From contig JBAJFG010000567.1 in NCBI GenBank assembly GCA_037903475.1, positions 85,001 to 149,000 of the forward strand: a stretch of DNA of 64,000 nt, in the 5' to 3' direction. This document shows positions 11,660 through 23,585 of the stretch, piece by piece; the stretch's first letter is position 1, and each line of letters starts with the position of its first letter. Below the pieces are notes generated by a model. The model worked only from the letters and a program-made list of their open reading frames with translations. It did not search any database and had not been told where the DNA came from. Both the position numbers and the translations under genes were made by a program. The stretch is from Ancylostoma caninum. Lineage: Eukaryota; Nematoda; Chromadorea; Rhabditida; Ancylostomatidae.

Positions 11660-12890
11660 TCTTTACATTGTTCACTCATTTCTTAATCCCTTTTACTCAA
11701 AAAAAAACCTCTAGGCTCCGTCGCGCAGTTGGAATAATCAAGCAGTTAATCAAATGGAAATTCTATGAAAACATTCTGCAAACTAGCGGGTTTCCACGTC
11801 CGCCGGTGTTACTGTGATGTTTTTGTAACGAATATTTGACTGAGATGTTTATGATTTTGAATGCAATGCTCGATTCTGATGCGTGTTGGCATAAATCCAT
11901 TACAATTTTACAAAAATAAGGATATGAAAGTCGATATGATTGAACACAGTTGATAGGTCCGCTTCATTTCGTAGTGATTTCGGTGGAAACGCAAAGTGAA
12001 TGAGCGAATACAGCTCGGGCACCTCCTGCATCTCACTGAGCTCGAGGGCTAACCAATTCTTTCCGCTTACTTTTGAACGAACATGGCGAAATTTTGATTT
12101 AAAGGTGTAAAAGTTTCTGAATTCTAGCGTTATGGCATCACTTAACACGTAGTTATTCGGGTACTTGCTTTGGGTTATGCGTGGTCATATCTGCAGTCTT
12201 TATTACCCAAATTTTCCTACATTTTGGACCTTTCTCTGCTTCCGACTTCCAAATCTTCGGTTTTGAGTAACACGTTCGCTAATACAGAACTATGTATGGC
12301 GTAGTGTTGTGGTTTCCTAAGATCTGATCGAGCATTTCCTAATGCTTCGTCTATTCACAGTGATACTTTAAGATTGATAATTTTTCCTCCGAAGGTTTTC
12401 TCTCTATATTACCCGCATTCTCATCCTATCAATCACGTATAGCACCACCGTCAGCGGTATCATTTCTACTACTCATACTTATCGATCCTCGGGAAGGGGG
12501 AAGGGTGACGGCATTGTTCACGCAATCAATAATCGATGCCCATCAAAATCGTTTTTGCCACAACACTATCCTATGATAGCTGCTGTTTGAGTTTACATTA
12601 CTCACTAGGATTTGCTGTCAGAATACTATCGTTTTCGTCCGCTCTTCATGTCGCTGAAACCAGTCATTTGATTTGATGGGCTTGGTTCGATTTTCGCGTT
12701 GTTATGGTTCGGTTGGATCGAATTTTGAGTCAGTGCGAACTCATTGTATTGAGACATGGAGCTCATTGTATTAAGACATGTCGACGAGATCTAGATTTTC
12801 ATGATATTAAATTGTATAGAAAGGAAGGGCTGGGCTATGCGATGGACATTTCGATCTTGTGCAAATCTCAGACCTCGTCCTATGTGTATA
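11660..12890. other. no gene seen
   Basis: Only short frames on both strands without splice signals. The 82-codon minus frame at 11900-12148 has unconvincing composition. Confidence 0.4.
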
Positions 12891-12891
12891 A

Positions 12892-12991
12892 CAGGGGTGT
12901 GCGTAATTACGATTTACGATTTACGAATTACGGTGTTTTTGGGAAGTTTACGATTTACGAAAACCAAATTTTTTTGTTACGCACATCCCTG
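12892..12991. mobile_element. 100-bp hAT-like mini-element with TTACGA interior
   Basis: The ends are CAGGGGTGTGCGTAA and TTACGCACATCCCTG, complementary with one mismatch. The interior is made of TTACGATTTACGA units. The flanks GTGTATAA and AGTGTACG are similar but not an exact 8-bp duplication. It shares its ends with the larger element at 58850-59954. The 125-codon plus frame running through here (12704-13081) is therefore not a gene. Confidence 0.7.
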
Positions 12992-13099
12992 AGTGTACGT
13001 ATAACGTGTTCAATTTTTCACCAAGTTCAGTTAAGACTAACAGCTGCTTCATATCTTTATTTTTATTCTGAGAGAAGATAACATTTAGTTAAATCGGTT

Positions 13100-16000
13100 A
13101 TTTCTAATGTTTCGTGCTATGAGGTCTTTCTCCACCTTATATTTATGTTTGATGTCCATTTCCTCTCTGGGCAAGTTCATTTCCCATCATGTTGAAGCAG
13201 AGCCGATTTCTTTGAGTTCCGCTCGTTCACGTACATATTTCCCTTTATCCTTTCTTGGGTGTACGCATTTCCGAAGAAAGCCCTTTGTGAAGTCTCCGAA
13301 TAGCAACAATTGAGTGAGCCGCGCTGCCTCGTATTCGTCAATTCGGTGTATAACGCGGTAAACAAGAAGTGCAGTAGAAGCGTTAAAGCTATCGCGTTGT
13401 GCGTCCGCGAGAATGCAGTAGCAGTTGTTTGCTTAGCACTGAAACCTCCGACTCCGTGCCGCACCCATTTACTTCTCACTCACGCGGCCTTTTCTTTTGC
13501 TACGTTTCATACTACGTCGGTTTTGCAGGCATATGGCGGCGCTCGTTTTCAAAATGTTTGAGTAGTCAGGTTTGCTATTGCTAGTTAACTAATCGACTTT
13601 TTTCATGTTTTCAAAAAGAAATCTTTGTTGTGGCGTAAATTCTTCTGCGTGTTCCCTTCTTGCCCTGATTCACCGGGGAGTGAAAAAGGTGTGTTATTGT
13701 GTAAATTGTTAGTTGCATGTGTAATGCTGGTGTTGTATAGAGGGCGAGGGGTAGCGATCGTTACAATTACTGTCGATTTGAGCTGTTCTCATGAGTCGAG
13801 GCGGCGATGAATGAGCGGCTGGGGAAGATAAGATACGGGCAGAGCGTGGCCGACGTCCCCACGCGCGATCGTCCCCTTTGATTTGGCATCACTTCTGAGC
13901 GGAGTTCTCTACTCTATTACCTATCTCTACCAAGCCTTTTTCTACAGCTAGCCTTCGGTCATCGTTTTCCTGGGTCAAATAAATTTACTCCCAAATTGCC
14001 AGTGTTCCTCCGGTTGCCCATGTGCTCATGTGATATCCATGGTCCACGGTTTCTCTGACTGCCACATGTTCTGTAGCGTCAGATCTGTTGGTTATTCATT
14101 AATGCATTCAAGGAATTCAATAACTAAGCAGTATTAATTATGACCAAGTACCAAGAAACCAATGCTTCAGAATAACGGGATGTGGGGGGACAGACTAAAC
14201 GACAATGTATGAGGTTAGAAGCTTGTCGGAAAGAAACGTACTTCATTCCTAGAAATTAGCAGGCGTTAGAATAGGTGTTGAGCACTGATTTGCTAACCGG
14301 CACAATTACATTTACTGCTCTTGCAGTTGTCCCTATCTGACCACGTTAAAGTATCGATGATTTGCTATCGCCACCCTGAATCTTTTCTCCGAAAAAAAGT
14401 GAACGCTTCTTGACGTGTCGTCTAGTACCTTGTCATCATCATGGTAACCTTTGGCAAATACTGCTGACAGTAAGTTTACTTATTGATTGCCTTGTGATGT
14501 GCACCTGTTATGGTTTGAAACGTGGCCAGCCTCAACAGTGAAGGAGAGCAGTTTATGCCATAACATCATTTGAAAGTTTTAATAATTTAGTCTTTTTTTG
14601 ACCGCTACTTTCGGAAACATAACTTCTGGCTCAGAATTCCCGTTCTTTTCTTTATCTTTAGTAAATTTGTTATAATTTTTCATTCGTGCTCTCGATTGTC
14701 AAACCTAATTGTTTTCTCAAATATCCTCGGAACTGCAGCTAAGTAAGTGAAAATCTGTCGAGCTAGCTGTTTATACATCTGTGAAGGTCCTCGAACTTTT
14801 ATTGTTTTGCTTTCTTAGAATTTGCAGCACTTGTGAAGAATGTGGATGTTAAGGCGGTTTTTGGTTCCACGCACTATACTGCTAGGTTTACGCCCTTGTC
14901 ACGAACGATTACAGTAGTAATGAATTAATAGAAAAGTTGGAGAAAATTGGAAAAATTAGAAAAATGGAAAACTGGTAATTATTAATCTCTGGCTTACGCA
15001 AAAGGAGCTGTGTTGTTTACATGCCTTGAAAGCTGTTCTTTGTGACTTTCTTAACATTCTACCATGTTTTTGTGGATGTTTTTCCTCGACAATTCGTCAA
15101 GGATGTCACAGCATTATTTCATGGGGAAGTCCTTGTTTGACTCCTTTCATTGTTATTATTGGCCTAGCAGTTTCATGCGCTAATTTCTCTGGACTGCTTT
15201 GAAATGCCCGATTAGCCCTTCGTACCAGCGGCTGGCTGGGGAAACCCGATGAGAACATAAGGCAACGTGTGACATGATCGCCTATCGAAGAAGACGTTTG
15301 TTGCCCACATGTTTCCACTAGGAAAGTGCATTTGATAGCGCTGCCCTCATAGCTGCTGCCCATTTATTGAAATTCCGTGTGGTGGTGGACGCGAACCGTG
15401 TTGCGTGTGTATCGATTGTGAACGCTCGCGTTTCTTCCACTGAGAGCGATAACGAGTTTGGCTTGCGCGCGATTTCGCGCACGCCATCTTTTCACCTCGT
15501 TCTAGTCGTTGCGTCCACGTTGCGGTCATTCGTTGTCTCTGGCTGTTTTGCCGTTCCTATCTTTTCGCTGCAGTCTGTGCCAGCTGCTGTCGTATCTGTC
15601 AGACCGTTTCTCTCTAGAAAATTCCCTTTTTACTAAATCTTCTGCTTATTTTCGTCGTCAAAGTTTGCTTATGTACGTGTGAGTGCGTGGTTGGGAGCGT
15701 AGAGTTTTACCCTGTTTACCCTTCACTCCAACCTTTTTCCGTTTTTCTTATTTGCAGCCACGTGATAACGTTATTGAAAGGTTGTGTGTGGCGTTTCAAA
15801 AGTGGGCGTTTATGTTCGCATTCCTCATGCGTTGTTCCCGTTCTTAGGAGAAAATTAGCCTTTTTTTCGTTTTTATTGTCAACCAAACTAGGGAAAACCA
15901 CTTAGCGAACTTATTTCGTCTTTTTTTCCAAGTAAAGTTACTTTTTCGAATTTTATTGCGGAGCATTTGAATTTCAGTCGGTTTCACGTTCTTCGGGTGT

Positions 16001-17480
16001 TTTTTTGGAGGAAAAAATCTGATAGGAAGCATATAGTGAATCAGTCTCATACTTGCATATAGTGAATCAGTCTCATACTTGAAGCACTGTTTACTGGACC
16101 TGATTTGCTTTATCCCCTGATCTTGATAACGTGGAAGCATTTTGAAAATGCTAGTTTTCTGCGCCTTCTTCATAAGTGTTTAAACGGTTGTTTCCCTTCC
16201 ATCGCATTCTTTGACCTTCTCACTGGTTGTCTAAAGCAGCGCAAGTGAGCCGCGTTTTGTCTTGCGAATTGCGGCCCAATCTCTTTTCCTCGGCAACGGT
16301 GAACGTGCGCGTGAAAATCGGAGTGGAGGTGTGTATGTGTGTGTGTTGGGGGGGGGGGGGTGGTGGTAAAAGAGTGAAACTGGCTCCTTAGTTCATTCGA
16401 AGGCGGCGGCGGCATCACGGGACGAGGCGACAGCGGCGGTGGCGGGTTGTACAGTGCGTCGGGGACATACGGCTATCGCCAGAATTTACGCCATTTATTC
16501 TTAAAATCGCCCAGTTTTGGACAAGATAACGCGACCTCCGTTCATTCATTTTCGATTCCTTGCTGAGTGGAGAGATCTTCTCTACTACAAAAGCTCAACG
16601 AATTCAAGAGGTTTTCCACATCCATCTCTTGGCGGTCCATGCTCTCTTTTGCTGCGTTTACCATGACTTAGGTTGGTGTATCTCAATTCCTATTTGTATT
16701 CGACTGAACTACTTTCTATGTGGGTGAAGTTTACTTGGCTTCTTTGCATTAGTTTACTTGGCTTCATTGCATTATCTGCTTGGTGCTATCGTTCCACTGT
16801 CTTACTTCCTTGATATTTTTTGCGCCTTGTGGTTCCAGCGAACTGTCTCTGTCTTACAATAATGTTTTCTTGTCACATTTCGTAAGAGAAAATGTGCGGA
16901 TGTAAGAGGTCGCTCCAAGTTTGAATTGCGAACTCCAGATTAGTTCTAGTTTCCGCTGGGGTGTTGCTGCCAACGTTTCTGAGTACGGCGACACAGCTTT
17001 GGTATTTGTTGAGAAATAGCGTTTACTCAAATGTTCTGCTTTGACATTTGCTGTTTTTTGTTTAAGTTTTCGCTGCGCTGTTTTTCTTTTTCAACATTCG
17101 TGAGAGTTGAGCATAATTGAGGATTCACATTACACATACGAGGGTAGGTTGAATTTTCCGGAACGACCACCAAAGAACCAGTACTTTCCATTTATTTTTA
17201 TGCCGTTGTATAGAGGAATCCTCCTTACGAATTGATTATAAATATCAACTCGATCTGCCAAAGAGCCTGGTTTCGGCAGGTCCTTCTAGTCAGCCAACTT
17301 TGATTACCTTCAGTTAGAGATGAATACAAAGTTCGAGCGGTCAGCAAATCTTTCCAAATAAAGTGATCGTGTGATCGAAATATCTCCTTTTATGGACTTT
17401 GGAGACCCATCGCCTACATTTCCCACCCTTAGCTTCCTAGCTTAGATAAGCGAGGATTGCTGCCCACAGGCAAACCATTG
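13100..17480. other. no gene seen; GC-richer patch and CG-repeat around 15.4-16.45 kb
   Basis: Open frames at 13.2-13.6, 15.1-15.6 and 16.2-16.4 kb lie on both strands and have no splice context. 16345-16365 is a poly-G run and 16400-16445 is GGC-rich. This could be a promoter or 5' UTR exon region, but nothing proves it. Confidence 0.35.
16029..16080. repeat. 26-bp perfect tandem duplication
   Basis: GCATATAGTGAATCAGTCTC plus ATACTT occurs twice head to tail with no difference, so the duplication is recent. Confidence 0.95.
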
Positions 17481-17484
17481 ACTA

Positions 17485-19069
17485 CACTGCGTTTCATAAC
17501 TATACGACCACTTTATTTTTTGCAGCTGTGCGTGATGCAGCAATTTTGGAATTTTTTTATAGTTAGCATTGGATTCAGCTGACAAAATAACAATGGAGCA
17601 CAAATTTCTACACCGCACCCTTATCTGCTATGTTCTGAAATGAGGGGTGACCGTTCTTCCCACGTTTCATATCTATACGACCACTAACGAATAATGAAAA
17701 TTGATGAAACTTTGCCGCCCCTGCTTGGGTGTGCAAGGATGGCAAATGGTGAGTTTCACATTTTTCTCAGTATCCCTCGCGGTACATCCATAAGCACAGA
17801 CAAAAAGCTCAGTTCCCGCCTCTGAACGATGCAGGACTAAGTGGTTGAGCCATCGGGATGAAGAGTGGTTCTAATCACTGTCTCGTTTCCACTTATTTGC
17901 AAAATTCTGATGGATACAACAAGAAGAAGGATAACAGAAGCCGAAACATCCCACAGCCCATGACGAGAGAAAGATCCGCAGGCAAGTGTCCAACAGTGCA
18001 TATGGCTCAATCAGATCCGAGTAGAACTGAAACTCCCAGTCTCAAACAGCATGGTGTGGAGAGCGCTACACCGCAACGGAAATGTTGTAAGAGAAGCTAC
18101 GAAGAACGCTCCACGTCTGATTTTTCTCTAAAAGACAATTCAGCAAGGATTCACTCGACGGAACATGACCACAGTTTGGAGCAAACCAGTGATAATTTTC
18201 CGAGCCGGAGCAATACGAATGAGGCTTCGAGAAATGCTTTCAGATCATCTCCACAGATGAGCAAAAGTTTAATTTTGACGAACCTGACGACATGATAAGC
18301 TACTGAAAGGGTTCCCAAAAGAACCCCACCACCTTCAGTCGCCGCAACTTTGCAGCGGATCATCCATGGTTTGGAGTGATTTTTCTGCAGTGATCAGACT
18401 AGAGATAGTCTTCGTTTGGGGACCCATGGACTCGATGGAGTACCAGGACACTTTACATAAACATTTGCTGCTATTTTTGAGGGATATCGTCGACAGAAGT
18501 ATGCCTTACCGCAGGTTAAAACCGAAGTGCATGCCACTCAAGCAACCAAAAGCGGGCTTTTAGAGAACAGAGCGAACGTAATGGATTGGCCCACATGCAG
18601 CCCGGGCCCAAACTCAATGGAGAATTTGTCCATCCTAACACGATGGGTTCACTGCAATCATCGTCAATTTCAGACGACTTATGAGCTGAAGACCACAATC
18701 ATCGACGCCTGGGAAGATGTAGAGAGCGATTTTCTGAAGAATCTGATGAACAGTATGCTGAATCGTCCATTGAAGTGGTTTTCAACCCTAGATGGACGAT
18801 AGCCTATTAAATTTGTTGTAAATGATGTTGTTTCATTGCTAGATTTTAAGAAAATTGAGCTGTTCACGAGTGGTCGTATAGTTATGAAACGTTGAGGAAA
18901 TTGATAGATTCGAAATTGAAAGTTACGAGAAAAACTAGCGCAATGAAAATTGGTGCTCAGAGGTTTTTCTTATCTATGAATCTGATGGATGGAACAGAAA
19001 AAGTCTTTCTTGGCTGCATCTTCCAGTACTGCAAAAAATAGGGTGGTCGTATAGTTATGAAACGCAGTG
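17485..19069 (+). mobile_element. Tc1-type transposon with doubled terminal repeats (1585 bp)
   Basis: Outer ends CACTGCGTTTCATAACTATA (continuing CGACCAC) and their complement at 19043-19069 are flanked by TA at 17483-17484 and 19070-19071. A second, slightly diverged copy of the same sequence lies inside each end: 17661-17684 (CACGTTTCATATCTATACGA) and 18870-18891. Each terminus is therefore an inverted repeat containing two direct repeats, the IR/DR layout known from some Tc1-family elements such as Sleeping Beauty. The interior holds a Tc1-like transposase reading plus strand (separate entry). Confidence 0.9.
17858..18802 (+). pseudogene. broken Tc1/mariner-family transposase
   Basis: The sense frame is split over at least three reading frames. 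The N-terminal part is open to 18295. Near 18240 another frame carries a first catalytic-acid block (TDEQKFNFDEPD). 18366-18540 reads like the Tc1 VWSDFSAVIRLE segment. The last frame has MDWPTCSPGPNSMEN where Tc1 transposases have DWPARSPDLNPIEN, followed by FQTTYELKTTIIDAWEDV and a stop at 18800-18802. The segments belong in order to one Tc1 transposase, and the frame changes mean the copy cannot make an intact protein. It is a fossil inside an otherwise well-preserved inverted-repeat shell. Confidence 0.85.
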
Positions 19070-19590
19070 TATATGCAGAACGTCGAAAAAAGGTACTACA
19101 CCAAAAAAAAAACATGGATAAATTCCTGGATATGGATTTCGCAGACATGCAGATGAACTAGTGAAGTATTTCTTTTTCTAGCTGTTTTTGCCCAGATTGT
19201 TACAATTCTGATATGACATATCATTATATTATATGATATATTCTGACATGCAAATGATTGTGTACAGAATTGAGGAAACTTTCAGGAGCGAAGATTTCAC
19301 ATTTACAGAATAAATTAATTCCAAAAAATCTTTCTGAAAGATGTGTGCCGCATTCGCTAAATTCCGAACAAAAGCACGTTACAAAGTGGACAACGGCAAA
19401 CAGTTTTAAATTGCTAGTTGGGAAAGGAAAGGGTTTGGAGCCCGAAACTTCCACCTGAAATGCAGCTTAGGTTCAGCACTATAGCAGCCTACAGAATTGT
19501 AGTAAAAGCAGTGGTTCAGATCCTAAGAGTTGGTTCCAAAAAAGGGAAGGACGAAGGACCTTTTACTGTGCTGGAGAAGTACCGGTATTT

Positions 19591-19859
19591 CAGTGGCGGA
19601 CGCAGAGGGGGGCGCCCCCCCCCGAGAATGGGTCGGCAAATTTTCGAAATTACTTTACAATACATATAAAAATCTTGTATTATATTAGTTTATTTTTACT
19701 TGCTTATTTTTAACATTATTTTTAATATAATTTTTATTAATTATTTATTTTATAATTGTATTTATTAATTTTGTTTTCCGTCTGGGTCCCCAGAACGGCG
19801 GAGACCCCACTTTTTTCCCACGCCCTCCCCCTCCCGCCCACTTTCTGCGTCCGCCACTG
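19591..19859. mobile_element. hAT-type MITE with 8-bp target duplication
   Basis: The ends are CAGTGGCGGACGCAGA and TTTCTGCGTCCGCCACTG. The element is flanked by CGGTATTT at 19583-19590 and again at 19860-19867, an exact 8-bp duplication as made by hAT transposases. The interior is AT-rich (TTATTTTTAACATTATTT). Other copies or fragments lie at 11.6, 24.5, 33.9, 52.2 and 53.7 kb. This copy is the reference because both ends and the duplication are intact. Confidence 0.92.
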
Positions 19860-19869
19860 CGGTATTTGC

Positions 19870-22747
19870 TTTTGCTCTGTCAGAAGCATTCCACTAACTG
19901 TCAGAAAATGGGTTAGTAGTAATAATGATGAATATTTTTGAAGGAATGCCAGTTCACTGAAATTACGCGGGTTAGAGGTAGAGAAAACAAAGCGCCACAT
20001 ATCCGCAGCGTTATGGCCGCACATTCGAATGCCTACGCTAGCCACAAATTGGAAAAATAAAAATGAAAAATCTCCCTCATCCACTGATTCTTTAGCACTT
20101 GTTTGCTAACGCCTCTCAGAGCTCAAAGCCTCCTTGTCCGAAAAGAAATTCGGATCGAATGACCAATTGTAATTGGCCATATGAGTTGTTTTGTGAAGCT
20201 TGAAAAAAATCCTTTACAGGGAAAGAATTAAAAACAGAAGAGGGATGGAACCAAGGGTGCTGAGCTTCGATAGGATTGAACTAAAAAATAATCCAAGAAC
20301 TGGACCGAGTTGTTTTGTTTCCATTTTCATTCCGGAAACTTTTCAAACGCCCTCGTGCATCTGCAGATCGTAATAAGGTGCCACAACGTACACTGGTCGC
20401 GCTCGCTCCTCTTATTTATTTTTGCTCCAATTTCCAGCAAAAAGGAAAACAAGTTTCCCATGGAAATCCTTGTTCATGTCTTTGAAACGCTGGGAAGAGG
20501 TGGAGCTATGAAGTTACAAACATCGTACGTCACACAAGAAGCACTAGTCCCCCCATGAGATTAACTGCCTAGATTTTTTTTTGCAAGCGAGAATTTTGTG
20601 ACGCAGGAACCCACTTGTTGAAGGAAAAATTGTGTTCGACATTGTTCTTGTGTGTAACCTTTTGCAGAAACTCGGACTATGCTTGGAAGCTTCTATAATT
20701 TGATTATTGCTGTTAAGTTCTCCTTCTGTTATAGTATTAAGTTGTCGGAAAAGTTTCCCGCCATTTTTGAGCTGTCTTTTCAAACTTATTTTTCTTTTTC
20801 AACACAACCAATAATTACACGATATAGCTAGCATCATTATTGACGGGAACTCCGGCGGTAGCAATGGGGTTTATTGGCAGCAACTGCGAGTGGGTGATTC
20901 CACTTTAATTCCATCAAACACACCATTGCCTTCTGTGGTTAGAGTTCTCGTTTTGCCACTAGAATCCCAACTCACCAGCGACCAATTCATCCGCATTTTC
21001 TGATTTAAATTACCTAGGAAGCCTTTGACCGTTTTTTTTTTTGGTGGAACTCCTCATTTCGATAGAAGATTTTGCGCTTTATCAGCAGAGAAGGAATAGC
21101 CTTGTCAACCTTATCAAGGATTGAAGCAACTTTATTCATGGATCACGCTAGAATTAAACTAACCTGTGCCAGATTGGATTTCCAGAAGGAAAAATCAAGC
21201 TGGTGTAGTGTGTTGAAGAGGTAAGGTAAATTCCTCACGTATCGCATCCAGTGAGAATTCTTCTTCCCTGAACATGTACAGTTTACAACTGCTGGCCCAT
21301 TTCATTTTTTCATCGTTCATTTCCTTGAACCAAGCACTGAACGCCTATGTTTGAGAAAAAATAGCATATCACAGAATGGGATTTCAACTACAGATAAAAC
21401 ATAACATGAGAGGGGAAGGAGAAGACTCAACCATGCATTCTTATTCTATCGTCCTTCTTCATTTTTTTGTCTCTAAGCGGCTACTGTATCTATTAAATGC
21501 TTCGAAGTCCAACTTCATTTTCTGAACACTTCTGCAAAATTCTTGAAGTTGTTATATTTTCTTCGTGTCTCAAAAAAAAAAGAATGAAGGAGAACTAGGA
21601 GTTCGGTCATTAACTCAACGAACGAATGACTTGAAACAGTAAAAATAGAATGCTTGCAGCCTTTTTTTTTCTGCACTTGTGACATCCACTCTGATCTTCT
21701 AGTAATAGGTTTTCAAGAGTGTTGAGAGTGCTTCTGCGAAACAGTAGTTATATCTCATTACTCCTTCGAAACTCATGTGCTGTTAGGGGTATGGCCTTCA
21801 TTCTGTTCCTTCTAAGTCTTTCAATTTTACAACCAGGGCACTGCTCTGCAATGCTTTATTTTCTAGATACTTCAGGGCTAGTTATGGCGTTGAACTTGTA
21901 ATCTTCACCTTCAGTATAGCCGTAATAGTAAAAAAGGAATGCTTTCTTGCTGTTGTCTTTGAAAATTCGGAAAAAGCGTTAGTTTATTTTGGACCTCCTT
22001 CACCAACATCGGACTTATACAGGGTGTCAGGAAGCTTTCTTTTTCTTCGGTCAGGAGATCAAGCTTACATAATCTCACGCTTAAATTTGCTGGTCGTAAA
22101 GGCTTTTTTCACATAGATTTTGTTTCCTAGTTTCTTTTTTGGTCATAGTTTTTTTTTGCTGAATTTGCTGAATTTGACAGTCCTGAGGGTTCTTTTTCTT
22201 AAAATCCTTCTTTAAACTGGTATGTGAAATTACATTTGCATTTCGTTATGAGTAGCTAAAAATGCGTAATGCTGACCTGGGTGCTATTAGTCGACGTTAA
22301 ACTGCCGCTTAGTAGTCGGTCACACTAGTATGCTGTCGGTGTTTTCGTCACCCGCTCGGGTTGTTTAGCTTGTTTATTGCATCGTTTTACCTACCTTATC
22401 ACGTATCATTCAACCTACCGTTGTTGCTGGAACCTTCCTAAACCTTATTGATTCTTGTGCAACTATCGCTAGCGTTTATTCATTTGGTAAGCTGAAGTAG
22501 CATTGAAATAACGTATGGTCTATTTCATACGCTGCAATAGTTGGGGATTCATGCACTATGCATGCTTTTCTCTCCTTTCTCGTGTAGTTTGGCACACTTT
22601 TTCTCATTCTTTTTCTTTCTTATACCGAAGTCTTCGGCTATCCTTGCTGGTGAAATACATCAAGCTAGAAACGTTTCTCTGCATAGGTTCGCTTCTAAGT
22701 GTTGTCATTTTGGATTCGATATGTGTTCAATCTTGTCCACTTTGCAG
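19870..22747. other. no gene seen upstream of the ddx-23 exon
   Basis: I looked here for the preceding DDX-23 exon (motifs HRIGRTG, VATDVAGRGID, DEADRM) on the plus strand and did not find it. The sequence is AT-rich with poly-T tracts. Open frames at 20.3 and 21.7 kb show no recognisable protein. Confidence 0.4.
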
Positions 22748-22944
22748 GTCGAGCTGGAAAACATGGCAAATCGATCACGTTCCTTACCCCGGATGATAGC
22801 GCTGTCTTCTACGACCTGAAGCAGTGCTTGATGGAATCTCCCATCTCGACGTGCCCGATGGAACTGGCGAATCACCCTGACGCGCAACAAAAACCAGGAA
22901 CTTTCACGACTAAGAAACGGCAGGATGAAACGTTGTTCAAGTAA
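22748..22944 (+). CDS. ddx-23: terminal exon of DEAD-box splicing helicase DDX-23 (Prp28/U5-100K)
   Basis: After the acceptor TTTGCAG the exon enters with two bases and reads [20 protein letters not shown], then [20 protein letters not shown], and stops with TAA at 22942-22944. This is the C-terminus of the Prp28-class helicase: RAGK.G is the end of helicase motif VI (HRIGRTGRAGK), and [12 protein letters not shown] is a tail conserved to human DDX23. The protein acts in the U5/tri-snRNP to displace U1 from the 5' splice site. Only about 64 residues lie here. The rest of the helicase core was not found in the 22.7 kb upstream. The gene ends 641 bp before the mdt-15 start codon on the same strand. 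Confidence 0.92.
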
Positions 22945-23585
22945 CGTGAAACAGACATGAAAAGAGACATTATAGCAGTTATACATTACAGGGTCTTTCT
23001 GTACCATGAGTAGAGTAGCCGCTTTTTTGCAATTTTCCGAAGTGAGAGAAAAATCACCATTTCCAGCTGCATCGTAGTGGGCTTTATCCTATGAAATGCA
23101 AGATGATGGATAATGCTAGAAGTTTGGACTTGACTCATTTCCCTTCCCTGAAATTTGTTCCATTGTTTGCTCCTCACTAGGAGTTCCTTCGCCCCGTTTT
23201 CCGGAGGACATCTACTTGTATTTGTTTGCTTTTGATTTTACTTCAAACTTGTTCATTATTTGGGTCGTTATTTGTTCGTTCTCTACTGTTGATCTACAGC
23301 GTGCTGTACAGTGTTCTATTCATCTTGATTGTAGTAAATGTTTTGTAACATTTGGCGTGCTCTTTCTACAGTGTCGGCATTCACTAATATACTTGTCAAA
23401 TATGTTTTTTTTTTTCGATTTTGACATTCCATTTCACAGTTACGGTATTTCGTGTGTTTCATTTTCATGTGTCTAGGATTTGCTCAGTCGCAGTTCTCCA
23501 GGTGTGTTGGTCAGCAAAGCCGCTCGTCACGTCGCTTGGTGGCCTGCTCCCGTTGCCTCCTCGTTGATCAGCTCGTACGGCGGGA
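22945..23585 (+). promoter_or_regulatory. ddx-23 / mdt-15 intergenic gap with possible trans-splice acceptor
   Basis: 641 bp separate the two same-strand genes. Close to the mdt-15 ATG are three AG acceptors after pyrimidine-rich sequence: 23475-23476 (CATTTTCATGTGTCTAG), 23492-23493 and 23500-23501. These could receive a spliced leader or end a 5' UTR intron. No clear AATAAA was seen for ddx-23. An operon is possible but not shown. Confidence 0.4.

Noticed and set aside
15106..15363. Minus-strand frame with VKQGLP, which briefly suggested a reverse transcriptase
   Set aside because: The surrounding residues do not fit any reverse transcriptase block, and there is no YXDD motif nearby.
22705..23007. 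100-codon minus-strand frame
   Set aside because: It is the antisense shadow of the ddx-23 terminal exon.
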